From Rhabditophanes sp. KR3021 (lineage: Eukaryota; Nematoda; Chromadorea; Rhabditida; Alloionematidae): 64,000 bases of DNA. The stretch is from contig CAUJLY010000002.1 of the NCBI GenBank assembly GCA_963281155.1, positions 5,270,001 to 5,334,000 on the forward strand, in the 5' to 3' direction. Every line of letters starts with the position of its first letter. Positions within the stretch are counted from its first letter, which is position 1. A program made the translations under genes and the position numbers. Below, in pieces: positions 19,884 through 30,885 of this stretch. The notes below the pieces were generated by a model, which was given only the letters and a program-made list of their open reading frames with translations, had not been told where the DNA came from and searched no databases.

Positions 19884-22800
19884 TATCAACAATTAAATAA
19901 TTAATATCCGTAGTGTTTATAATTAACAACTTTCCCTATAAGTATGCGAACAAATCATTTTCCCTAATTAAGGCAATACATTTATAAACTATGGGCATTA
20001 AACATAAAGTGAAAAGAGGAACCATGTGAATAAAAAGCCATCTCCGGTTCCATTTAAAGGGAAAAAATAAATCATTGAAAACGATCTTTGTAACCTTCTC
20101 ATAAAATAAACAATTCTCAGAAATAGATAAGTAGACAAATAAGTTTCGTCATGATATTAAACTAACTAAGGTTTGGTTTTGTGTGGTCATTAAGATTTTA
20201 CGATAAAATGTATTAAACTACCTTTTTTGCACAGTTTTAATAACGCTTTATGCTCAATTTCAATTATTTATTTTTGTTAAATTTGGCACCTGCTTATTCC
20301 AAACATCTTTTCTATAGTTCCTTATATTAAGAACTCTTTAAAACAAATGCTAAAGCTTTTAGCATTGCCAAATGCGGTTTTGTAATTTAGATGTTATACT
20401 TCCGCCAACATCAAGACACATATTAGTTATGGCAAAACACCATTTAAATGGTAAATAATTTTCGTAGGAAAGGGTTCTTTATTTTAATAATAAAGTGGGA
20501 TCAGGCTTCGTTCTTAGTCTAAATACATTATGAAAAACGGTACTTTTTATGGAGAAGCTTTTGGATAAATGCTAATGAATATGTGAATTTTTTAGATAAT
20601 AAATAAAAAAGTTTACACTCTTTTGTCAGAAGGATATTTTTGCAAATCTCCCTCACGTCATATTATCCCTTTAACTTAATCATTGAAAAGGAACTAACTC
20701 TTTTTTATATCTTTGACGTTTCTTTAGAGTAAATGCTTAAAATGGCATGTCAAATGAGGAGAGACAATTTGGGAATAAAAAAGATAGAACTTTGCAGAAA
20801 GAGGTCCATAAAACATTTACGTAAGAGAAGTGATGCCGGTTGTTAAGCACGAGCTGGCATTTTTTTACTAAATACAATAGATAATGATAGCAAGTGCCTT
20901 GGTCATAGATTATATTCTGTTATTATGTGATGAAATTATTCATCTATTGCTTCCAAAAATTATGCTATCATAAGTTAACAAACAAGGAAGAAATCTATAG
21001 TTCCATGGCATCCAACTTGAGTATACATCAGCAGCTTCTGTTATAAAAAATCTTTAGCAAGTAAACCGAATAAAATTCTCTAAACTTTTGGAAAAACTTC
21101 CTTTATTACAGATCTGCAAATAAGTAGCATAAACTATATATCCATGCATGCATCATTTAAATGCTATATTTTTTTGTTACGTGCTTATAACAAAAAGTAA
21201 GTGAAAGATAATAAATAAACAGTTATGCGTGTGGCTGACAAAATCTAAAGATTCCATCTCTAGCAATTATTTTTGTTAAAATAATAATAAAGAAAAATTG
21301 AAGTATTGAAAGGATGGTAATATGGAGCAATTATGTTGTAGTTTGCATGGTTTACCTTTTAATGAAATCTATAAATTGAGCACTTCCTTTTTGTAGGCAA
21401 ATTATCAATTCGTTCTTTGAAAGAGTAACCCACATAAGAAACTCTGGGTTATGATAAAAATTTTCATGCATAAATGGTCAAATATACTTTGCGAAAACAA
21501 GAAAAAAGTAATAATAATGTTTCAAGTAAATGAAATGTGTGTCTTTTATTGTCAAATAAATTTTGCACTGAAATGACGGAAGTAAATTGAAGAGAGGGAG
21601 ACAAAAAGGCTAAGCATCAATCATTACTCACTTTTAAAACTTTTTTCTAAGAAAAAATTGTGCATTCTTACCCATAACATTAAGCAAAATAATAACAGGC
21701 ATTTGATGTGACTTCTTTTGCTAATTTCTTTGTCTCATGAAAAAGTCGTAGTCAAATAAACAATAACACCATTAAGAACTTTATTCGAAAGCAAGTATAT
21801 TAAAGTAATACTAAAGTAAACTATAAAGTGTCAACAGGATATTTTCGAGTTGATCTTTTTGCCAACTTCCCTAAACAGAATCTCATCATCGTTTTTTACT
21901 TTCTAAAATAACACCTTTTAATCAAAACAAAAGATCCCACACAATATGGCAGTGATAAATAACTTTATTATTATTTTTGTCATAACAATTTCGGAAAAGG
22001 ATAAAATAGACAAGATATTAATAAAGAAAATAGGGGGATTTAATTGATATTTATAGAATTCAATTAAAAAGACTCTACGTGAAGGAATTTGAAAATGTTT
22101 TCAATAGAGTTATTAATGATGAGTATATAAATAAGCTGAGATAAAATTATGCAGATATATAAATGTGGATGTTTCTTAAAATAGAACGACTTTCTGCTAA
22201 AGAGGTCCGATGAATAGTTTTAGGAATAGTTTTAGTTACATGTGCATTAACTACTAAATAGCTCTCTTTTTTTAGACCAGAGCGGAGGAGTGAGATAATT
22301 GATACAAAGAGCGTGTTTGTAGGAAGCTAATTCTTGTTAAATAAGATTTGAAAGTTGATTTGGAAGTAAAGAAGGAATGGCTAAAGTTTCAAGAACATGT
22401 GGGATTCTAAAACACAGGCATCATACACATATTTATTTCTTTTCATAATGTTTGTAATAGTTGATAATACTTTTATTCGGGGTTTGTTAATGCCGCGGGT
22501 CTTTTTGGTAATAAAGTAAATCTGAAGTGAAAAAAGCTTTTAAAGGCATGTCCATTTTAATAGTGGGAGAATATGTGTTCTGAAAGAGGTCTTTAATCAA
22601 GTGACTAGTATGATATGAAAAAGGATATACATATTCGGAGAATTTAAACTCAAAAGATTTTTGGTCATTCTTGGAATAGTTATTTCTTGAGGAAATGAAA
22701 AAAAGACAACGGTGACATTGATAACAAAAATTGCGCATAACTCAAATGCGGTTAGAAAACCCTTTTAAATGGTCTCTTTTTATTTCAAATTTCAAGGGAC

Positions 22801-23917
22801 ATATCAAAATAAGCTCTCATTTGTGTATTGTTGGCAGCAAAAGAATATTTAACTGATTTGGAGTTCATTTCCTGTAGATTGGTGTATATAAATTTTTCAA
22901 GTATAAAAAAGTTGGCCTTCAATAGATACGAGTCGCAGATGGATAGGGTGATGAGAGCAATACTAAGCAATGATATATCTACTGATGACGAGTAAACTTT
23001 TTTATTTATAAAAAGTATTTTTTGCCAAAAATTATTAGCAAAATTTAGCTTACGGTAAAAAGAGTTATGTTTCTTGTGGAACCTTTTAAGACGTATGCAT
23101 TTGCAATGAGAGTGTGCAAAGTTTGTTAATCATTATTAACTGAAGACCAAATCCAGTTCTTTTTGTAAAGTTTTAATCCTTGGCCAAGCATCAGTCATAG
23201 CCTCTGTCCAAAGAACTTCAGAAAAGTTAATCAGCTTGGTACATAATAAATGTTTCATGTTTTAAAAATCTATTTGTGAGGTATGTTATGTATAGTTACT
23301 TCCTTATGGTAATGAAAAATAAATGATAAGTAAAGAGATAATAACGTTCCAGTATTAAGTTGCTTTTGCAGAGCTACTTCCTGATGTTTATCGTTTTAAA
23401 AGATATTTACGCAAGCCACAAAATAGAGCAAAAGGCCGAAATTAACTTTTAGAGGTTGTTAAGATTGGCAACTTGGCAGAAGATTAGTTTCATGCAAAAA
23501 TTGTGGATGTCTCCCACTCTATTGATACATTATACAATGAGTAGGATGCTTGCAAAAGAGCTACATCATTATACTCAAAGATTCTCGATTAAAGTATGAC
23601 GAAAAACGATAAAAAGGACAAACACTATTTTTGGGACATTTGCAGAAAATTGTGCTGATGGTTGTAACATTAAATAACTAAATTCATTCGTATATAATAA
23701 ATGAAACTACCAAATGAATTTTTACTAAAAAATATTAGAAACCTTAATTTAATATTTCATAAGTTGTGATAGAATTTAACTAAATCACGTTTTTCAAAAC
23801 ACCTAATTTGATATAATTAAATGTGTAACAAATATTAAAATAAATGGGTGATGAATAAATATTGTTTTCAAAGATTAAACTAAATTTTTATTCTAACAAA
23901 TTAATAATTAAGGTAAA
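19884..23917. other. 4.0-kb gene-poor stretch
   Basis: No frame here has codon structure, domain motifs or splice partners that I trust. Two minus-strand open stretches at 22487-22738 and 22785-22970 are short, start without clear context and resemble nothing known. No tRNA-like cloverleaf or tandem array was noticed. The region may hold regulatory DNA of the Myb/zinc-cluster gene, or an untranslated transcript. Confidence 0.3.
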
Positions 23918-24432
23918 CTATTCCTTTGGCTTTGAATTTGGATTATAGCCTGGTACAGTCTCCATATCTTTGTAAGTTTTAAAGTTCGACTCCCCGGGTG
24001 TTTTATAATTTTTTGGATCCGTTGTATTGACTGAAGGAGAATTCTTCTCAATTTGCGCATCACGTTGAAGTTGTAACTGAAAGAATAATTACAGAATTAA
24101 ATTTGTATTTACCTGTTGTCTCTGCTTATTTATTATCAATTCTTGATCACTTGGAGGAAATCTTCTCGTTCCTTTTAACCATGAAACCCATTCTAATGTT
24201 GGTTCATTTTTTGGCCCAGATTCCGCCGGTTCATATCCTCTGAAATAATATTGAATCAAATGGTTCCGAATGATAAACAAATTTTTTACCTGGCTTTAGT
24301 ATGTTTTCCTTGCTTGATAATATAATATTTATTTTGGAACTGATCCTCAGCAACATATTCTCTTACTGGTTTTCTTGACAAAGACGCAACCATATTTCTC
24401 CACACAGTCGTCCATGCTCCAGGTCTGCTCAT
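23918..24432 (-). CDS. NDUFAF2: NDUFAF2 (mimitin), complex I assembly factor
   Basis: NDUFAF2 is a paralogue of the complex I subunit NDUFA12 and acts as a late assembly chaperone in mitochondria. Exons are 24290-24432, 24113-24239 and 23918-24076, giving 142 residues. The family signature reads VREYVAEDQFQNKYY, then EPTLEWVSWLKGTRRFPPSDQE, matching the human order (DQFGNKYYY, WEAWIRRTRKTPP). The C-terminus (NYKTPGESNFKTYKDMETV) is lineage-specific. Introns are 36-50 bp. The start ATG sits four bases after an acceptor-like CTATTAG. It is an isolated gene in a sparse region. Confidence 0.9.
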
Positions 24433-27400
24433 TTTTCTAATAGAAATATAAAGAAGTAGTAGTTCTGTAAACAAAAATATATAATTCTACAACGAGTATT
24501 TAAGAATGTTTGGAATCAAGCATCTTCTAAATGATACAAATTGTTTCCATCTTTTGAAAAATAAAATTATTAATGTATGCAAAAAAATGATATTTTAATA
24601 GTTTCAAATAAATAGTTATTAAAACAAATAAACTTATAAAAAGAGTAAATATAGTGTTATGACTTAAAATGACATGGAATTTCATCCACAATTATGTTCA
24701 AGATACTACTCAAACTCATACGACCGGCTGAAGTTAGTTCAATTTTTTGTTGTTTATATTTTTACAATTAAGGCAGTTTATTTAATAAAATGTTGTCTTC
24801 ATTTCTTTGGCATTTATGCCACGTAAAGATTAGAGTTATCTTTTTAGTTCCAGTAACATTGACTGCATCTTTCAGTACAATAAGTCCACCTTTATACTAA
24901 GATCAGCTGAATTGGTTGGCAAATTTGATACCTTTGAAGAATCGGTTAATCCAGTGAGACTTCTAATACAAACGTTTATAGTACTTTACTAGGATGTTCT
25001 CTTCAGCAAAAATTAATAAACGTTAAATATCATTTTAACACCGTCAATATAAAAATATTGAAAGTAAACAAAACAATGACCACTGCAATATTTTAATATT
25101 AAAGTAAACCAAAACTCCCAACTTTCACATTTAATAAGTACTTGATTAAATAGTTAAATTATTTGCTAAATAACAGATCATCTGTTCTTCATAAATAAGT
25201 CTGATCAAATATTAATTGTTCTATGTAATTCTTTGTCTCTTATTACATGTTTCATTATTTTGATCGTTTTTTATTGAACCGTGTTGATTCTCTCTTTCGA
25301 AAAGAAATTTCACTAGAGTACTTTTTATAGATCTAAACTTTGATTACCATAGTTAGTTTTGTTAAGTTTGTTGTATACAAAATGTGAATCCAAGTGCGTA
25401 TAATGAACGACACTTAGGCAAGTAGTGTTTTGTTAGAAATAGTAAGAATAATTAGTCAACTTTGATCTTATATAATGACGATAAATGAAGAGACTGCTTT
25501 TGTACATTGCAGCCAACAAGAATTTATTGGGAGAATTTTATTTGAAACAAATTCTCCTACCTGCTGCTCTATTGGATTTTTGTTGATTATTTCCTTTTTA
25601 TTTCGTGCCAATAACCATTCCAACAATCAAGCCTTCCGATTTGAATCTTGTCATTGAACTAAATATTTTCAATTTTGGTGCTTCATTATTAATGTTTCGG
25701 CAAACGTCTTTCTGTCTAAAATATGTTCTGTGTTAATTTCAGACTTGTCTTTCAGTTTTGCATGTTTAAAATGGAACCTCCATTTATTTTAAATTTATTG
25801 TTGTTTTAAATAATTTCATTCTTCAATTTTCTTATGTTAAATTAATCGCTATTTATAAATTCTAAAACTTATATGTCATGATTTCATTTGTAAGTACATA
25901 TATTTTTAAAAGTGGAAATAATCTGAAACCATCAAAATCACAAATTATAATTCGGCATGTTACCTTTACACTTAAAAAAACAACTTTTTAAATATTATAT
26001 AATACATTCCTGATATAAAATCTATTTTTAATATTGCAAGCCAATAAAGTAACATGAGAACTAATACCAACATTCATCATTCATATGTGTTTTAAATATT
26101 AAATAACAGCCTATTCTTTTAAATGAAATCAGGAAAAATTAAAATTACATATTACCCTTATTTGGTGCTTGAAAAACATTAATTGACAAATTTAGTCATA
26201 TTATCAAATGATAAGTTTATCTTTAATAATTGGCATCCTGCAAACGTAATCATTTTGATATGGGTTTGTACTGAAATCAAGATGGTTATGCTCAGTTATT
26301 TAATATTCACTTTGATTTAGGCTTTTACTTTTGTATTTAAAATTCTATGCCAAAGCTATCATGTTCAACCCAACTCTATGTTTATAAATATTTGCCTTAA
26401 GAATAACATCATATTTAGTCAATTAATACAATATATATTTTTTATCAAAGAAAAAAGTTTAATCTATAACAAAAATTCTTTACGTCTTCATTTAAACATT
26501 TTAATAATATTTGATTTGAAAAAAATTATGTTATAACAAAGGCAATTTGCCAAATAATAATTTCGATTATTAAGAATCAACCACACTGGATTTATACTAA
26601 TCTTTCAAAATAGAACATGAAAATAAATATTGTTGTTGTTATGACATTTTCATTTTGTGTTCAAAAATTTAAGACTTTTGCCATATTGGATTTGTTGAAA
26701 CTTGATCAGTGAAGTTCAGTGTTAGATAGTCATTTTGTTTGACGATTTAAGATTTGTTATAACGGAACATCTATCCAGTCAAAGATATTGTATTGGTTAC
26801 AGGAAAATAGCTGCCCATTGAGTTCGTGAGATCGACAAAAGTTTACAAGATAAAGTGATCCTTTGTGTATCAAAATTGATTAAATAACAGTACAATTTGT
26901 TTAAATAAAAAATACCAATTCAACTTGTTGGAATAAGTGCCACTGTTGTACTTTACCGACAAATACCTTATAAAACTTTAACTATCACAAAGATCCTGTC
27001 TGTCGAAATGCATTTTGCTTAACTTCAACTGAGATTAAAATATCAAATGTTACGCAAAATAAAAAACCTGAATGTTTGGTAACTCATATTTGCTTTTTTA
27101 TCGTTTAATTTAAATCCCTATATTTTTTAGTTCCCTTCAACATCTCTGCAATCTTTTTAATATTCAATTTCTTCTCGCCCTTTATAGACACAGATAAGAC
27201 AAAACTATATATACTACATATATGCCATATAAAAGTATGTAGATATTGCCTTTCTACTTCTGCAACAAACAATTTGTATGTAAGCTCTCTCTATCTTGAA
27301 CTTTATCTTTTGGTCATGCTATTCACAACCAAGCATTTAGGGATGTATAGGAGACACAAACATAATGACATCAACTTTCTCTCACACACTCTTTGACTAA

Positions 27401-27614
27401 AACTTTTAAAACTATATGCCTTCTTTACTACATCATAGCCACAAGCAAAGGGTGGTAAGAAACAAATTTGTTGGCATTTTTATTTTATATCTGCTTAGTT
27501 TTTGCTCTCTCCCTTCAATTCTACCATTTAAAAACTATTTTTTTTATATACTAACTATTTTTTTATTAACTCTTCTTTCTTTTTAGTTACTTGCTCACAA
27601 CTGATTTTGCCATC
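24433..27614. other. 3.2-kb gene-poor stretch upstream of MFSD6-like gene
   Basis: Lies between divergent NDUFAF2 and the transporter. The last 500 bp are pyrimidine-rich and end in TTCTTTCTTTTTAG (to 27590), a strong 3' splice site 24 bases before the ATG. This indicates either a 5'-UTR intron or a trans-splice acceptor. A 60-codon frame at 25475-25657 is not convincing. Confidence 0.35.
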
Positions 27615-30600
27615 ATGATCGCCGATTCTGTAGTGGATGACAAAATAATTAGAATCTTTGGCCATGAAATATCGAAAGATATTTTTATTTTGAAACTTTT
27701 TTATCTACTTTATTTTGCTTCTTTTGGCTCGTTATTTCCTTTGCTGGCTGTTTATTTCAAGCAATTAGGAATGACTTCTGGGCAGGCAGGCCTTTTGCTA
27801 GGCTGTAGACCATTAGTAGAATTTGCATCAGGCCCGTTTTGGGCATCGTTTGCAGATAGATTTAGAAATGGAAAGCTTTTATTGATGTTTTCCTTAGGTT
27901 CATTGGTTATTTCAACTTTGGCAATTGGCTTCGTCCAGCCAAACACACCATATTGCATTATTCTTGATCAAAATGCTACAGGTGGGGAACATTGCATGTA
28001 TTTGGCTCAAGCAGGCCCAGCTGTTAAAGGTGGTCCAATTGGCTTAATTAAAGAAAGTGTTGGACTAGGAAGAAGGAGAAGAGATGCATCAAACCAAATT
28101 ATAGATAAAATCATTGACATTAGTTCTTATGACCGTGAAGAGGATATGGTTGCTGGAATAGCACCTGAATATGTTACTGCTGACAAAGTCTGTAATTATG
28201 ACGAAAATACGTACGGCGTTTTGGTATCACCTCCACATAGTTCAAGAGTTTATCGCGAACCAGCAGTAGAACAAGCTTTTATGCTCCTGCTTTTGCTATT
28301 ACTTATTGGTGAATTCTTTTCATCACCAGGTACCGGAATTTTTTAATACATTAAAAGGGGTCAAAAATATGGATGAATAAATGAATTGTCAAGATCGTCT
28401 TAGATTAACACGTTCATTGCCATTCAAGAACTCTTGAAGGATTAATTGTGCTACCTTGTCCTTCTTTTCTGGAAGCATTTGCTTGACGATGTCATAAGTT
28501 GACTTGCCAGAGTCGCTATTTGTGACATTGTCGTGGCAGTAGTCAGTCAGGATGTTAAGAGCATGTTCTTCTGAGGCATAACTTTTTTTCAAGGCGAGCA
28601 TTTCTTTACCAGTAGAGAAGATTTCATGAATGGCTTTCTCCCTGACATCAAACAAGAAATCCCATTTAACTTTTCTGTTGTAGCGACCGATGTGCTGTCC
28701 ATACGATCATTGATGTTAACACTCTCCCCCACGTACATAACGTATTTCTTGAGGAGCTCAGGATCTTTCAATCCACCTGCAGTAATGTCTGGATTGATGA
28801 CGACATAAACATCACAAGATTAAAAAGCCCATCGCATCTTCTGTATTTTACATGATGAAAAATCCAGCATTGTTCTGCAAAATATCGTTTGCATGCCAAG
28901 CATTGATATCCTGTTTCTGTTCTTGCATACAACTCCTTAAATTTAATTTTATCCGGCTTTTCAATTGTATCTTGGGCACCATTTTTAAGAATGTGTTGCA
29001 TAAAGTAATTTCCAATCTGCTTGACTGCATGGAAGTTAAACACGTTAAGCTTAGTTGATTCCATAATGATAAGAGACACACTTCTTGTAGCTTGATTTTT
29101 GAGATCCCCTTCCATTACATACTGATAATGGACAAATCTTGTAGGGTAACCTTTAGAACAGTTATTGACAATTCGAGGAACTTTGCAATTTGGTTTTTCC
29201 TCCAACTAGCTTGTCTTGCTAAATTATCACCGAACGAGCGAGCAGTTTCGATATCTCTTTGTCTTGATTCCTTAGTCGTTTTAGATCAAATAACGCCAAA
29301 TAAGAGTGCGATGTTGTCCAACTGAAATAAATGAGCAATTAAATTATCGCTTTAGATATGATGACACGTAAAATGCCTTTCAACTAATGTCCACATTTTG
29401 AATGAGCAAGGTACTAAAAAGCAGTTGATACATAGTCAGCGCATTTACAAAAATTATTAAACATCTAAATACATGCTATGTTACATTAATAATAAGACTC
29501 TTTTCATCACCAGCTTTGACATTGGTTGATGGAGTAACTTTAAATGCTGTAGCTGAAACTCCTAAACAATTTGGAAGAATTCGTCTAATGGGAAGCATTG
29601 GTTGGGGATTTGCTATGTTAATTATGGGAATAGGCTTAGATTATTCGGAAACGTTTAAAAATCATCCTTGTCCAATTAAAAACACAACTGAAAAAAATTA
29701 CACTATCTGTTTCGTGACCTGTTCAATCTTCACATTAGCATCGATGGTTGTTTCGACACAAATTAAATTTCCCAAGACGGAATCTGCGCCCAATCCAAAT
29801 CACGTTGGAGCTTTAGCTATGGACACAAGAGTGGAAGAAGTTGATCCGGCTGTGGCTCAGAGAACAATTGGAAAACAACTGCATGCTCCCGAAAGAAGTG
29901 AGGAAACTGCCTTATCTAAATGGGGGGCTGTTTTCAAAGCAATCATGAATTTACCCTTTGCCATTTATTTGTTATCAATCGCTTTAATTGGCTTTGGAGC
30001 AGGTTTGAATTTTTCATTCCTCTTTTGGCATCTTCAGGATTTAGGAGGATCTCCCGTTTTGTTTGGATTCATGTCAATCGTCAATCATGGTTCTGAAGTT
30101 GTTATGTTTTTGTATGCTTTTAGGATCATTAATAAGTATGGCTACGTCAAAACAATGTACGTTGTATTGGCTGCCAATACATGTAGATTCTTAATTATCT
30201 CATGGATCACTAATCCATGGATGGTTTTACCCCTACAAATAATTCAGGGGTCAATTAACGCTATTACCTGGGCTTGTAAGTAACTAAGTGACTAAATTAA
30301 TAAAACTTATATATTTATTTAGGTGGCAGCTCATACGTCAGTTTAGTCGCTCCTCCACACTTAAAGCAAAATTGCCAACATTTCTTGGCTCTTTTGTACT
30401 CCGGGTTTGCCAAAGCTATGGGAGGAATAATTGGTGGTTTTATTATCACTTACACTGGCACACGTGTCATGTTTCAATTATTTGCACTTTCTTCATTGGT
30501 AGTTCTAGGAGCTGCTTTCGCCGTTAACAAGTGTACCAAAGGAGAAGGCTTTAAATATGGAACATATGGCGAATTCGACGAGGATGATGATAACGCTGCA

Positions 30601-30753
30601 TTAGCTCCTCATGGAATTCCTTTAAGAACAGGAGATAATGCACTTTCTAATGCGTTCAATCAAACGGTTGTTGTTAATACTAGTTATGGAACGATTGGAC
30701 AAGACGCCCAAGATGATGCTTACGATAGATACGTCTCTAATTCTCATTACTAA
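27615..30753 (+). CDS. MFSD6: MFSD6-like major facilitator transporter
   Basis: Multi-pass membrane protein of the MFSD6/macrophage MHC receptor 2 type; the substrate is not settled in the family. Exons are 27615-28329, 29514-30275 and 30323-30753, giving 635 residues. N-terminal helices start at LFYLLYFASFGSLFPLLAVYF, followed by the MFS loop motif GCRPLVEFASGPFWASFADR. After a long loop come LLLIGEFFSSPALTLVD, GRIRLMGSIGWGFAMLIMGI, and the last helices with LYSGFAKAMGGIIGGF. The tail is acidic and cytosolic. The first intron is 1184 bp and carries a decayed nuclease gene antisense. It splits GEFFSSPA, and its final 15 bases duplicate the preceding exon end. The second intron is 47 bp. Confidence 0.88.
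28330..29513 (+). mobile_element. 1184-bp MFSD6 intron: insertion flanked by 15-bp direct repeat
   Basis: TCTTTTCATCACCAG occurs at 28315-28329 (last exon bases) and again, identical, at 29499-29513 (last intron bases). The intron starts GTACCGG directly after the first copy, and removing it restores GEFFSSPALTL. The second copy supplies a ready-made pyrimidine-rich 3' splice site, and the element edge supplies the GT. This is the structure expected of a transposon insertion that became an intron without disturbing the protein. The interior carries a decayed GIY-YIG-like gene antisense to the host. No terminal inverted repeat is obvious by eye. Confidence 0.75.
28389..29320 (-). pseudogene. 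GIY-YIG-like endonuclease relic inside MFSD6 intron
   Basis: Coding text on the minus strand spans several frames. An upstream part (about 29320-29100) reads NIALLFGV and RQRDIETARSFGDNLARQ. The 28768-29205 part holds a cysteine/histidine cluster (YQCLACKRYFAEQC, FHHVKYRRC). A further frame gives CDVYVVINPDITAGG and KKYVMYVGESVNINDRM, fitting the two strands and Arg helix of GIY-YIG nucleases (VY..I / YV-YVGES-NI--R). The C-terminal part (28389-28655) reads WDFLFDVREKAIHEIF to a stop. At least three frame changes mean it is inactive. The family assignment rests on that one motif and is moderate. Confidence 0.55.
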
Positions 30754-30885
30754 AAATATTCTGAATACAAGCACAACACATTTATATAACTTCACTTATT
30801 TTTTTATTGTAAAATTAATAGACATTTTAAAATAGATTTTTTATGTAAATGTTTATTTGTTCAGGAAAATATAAAATTATATTTC

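Noticed and set aside
22487..22970. Two minus-strand frames in the gene-poor region
   Set aside because: Short, Asn/Phe/Tyr-rich as expected from AT-rich noncoding DNA, no splice partners or motifs.
23980..24000. tRNA B-box-like GTTCGACTCC
   Set aside because: Lies inside an NDUFAF2 coding exon and no A-box or cloverleaf pairs with it; a similar match at 62822-62830 is in RACGAP1 exon 1.
25475..25657. 60-codon plus-strand frame
   Set aside because: No recognisable content and no supporting signals.
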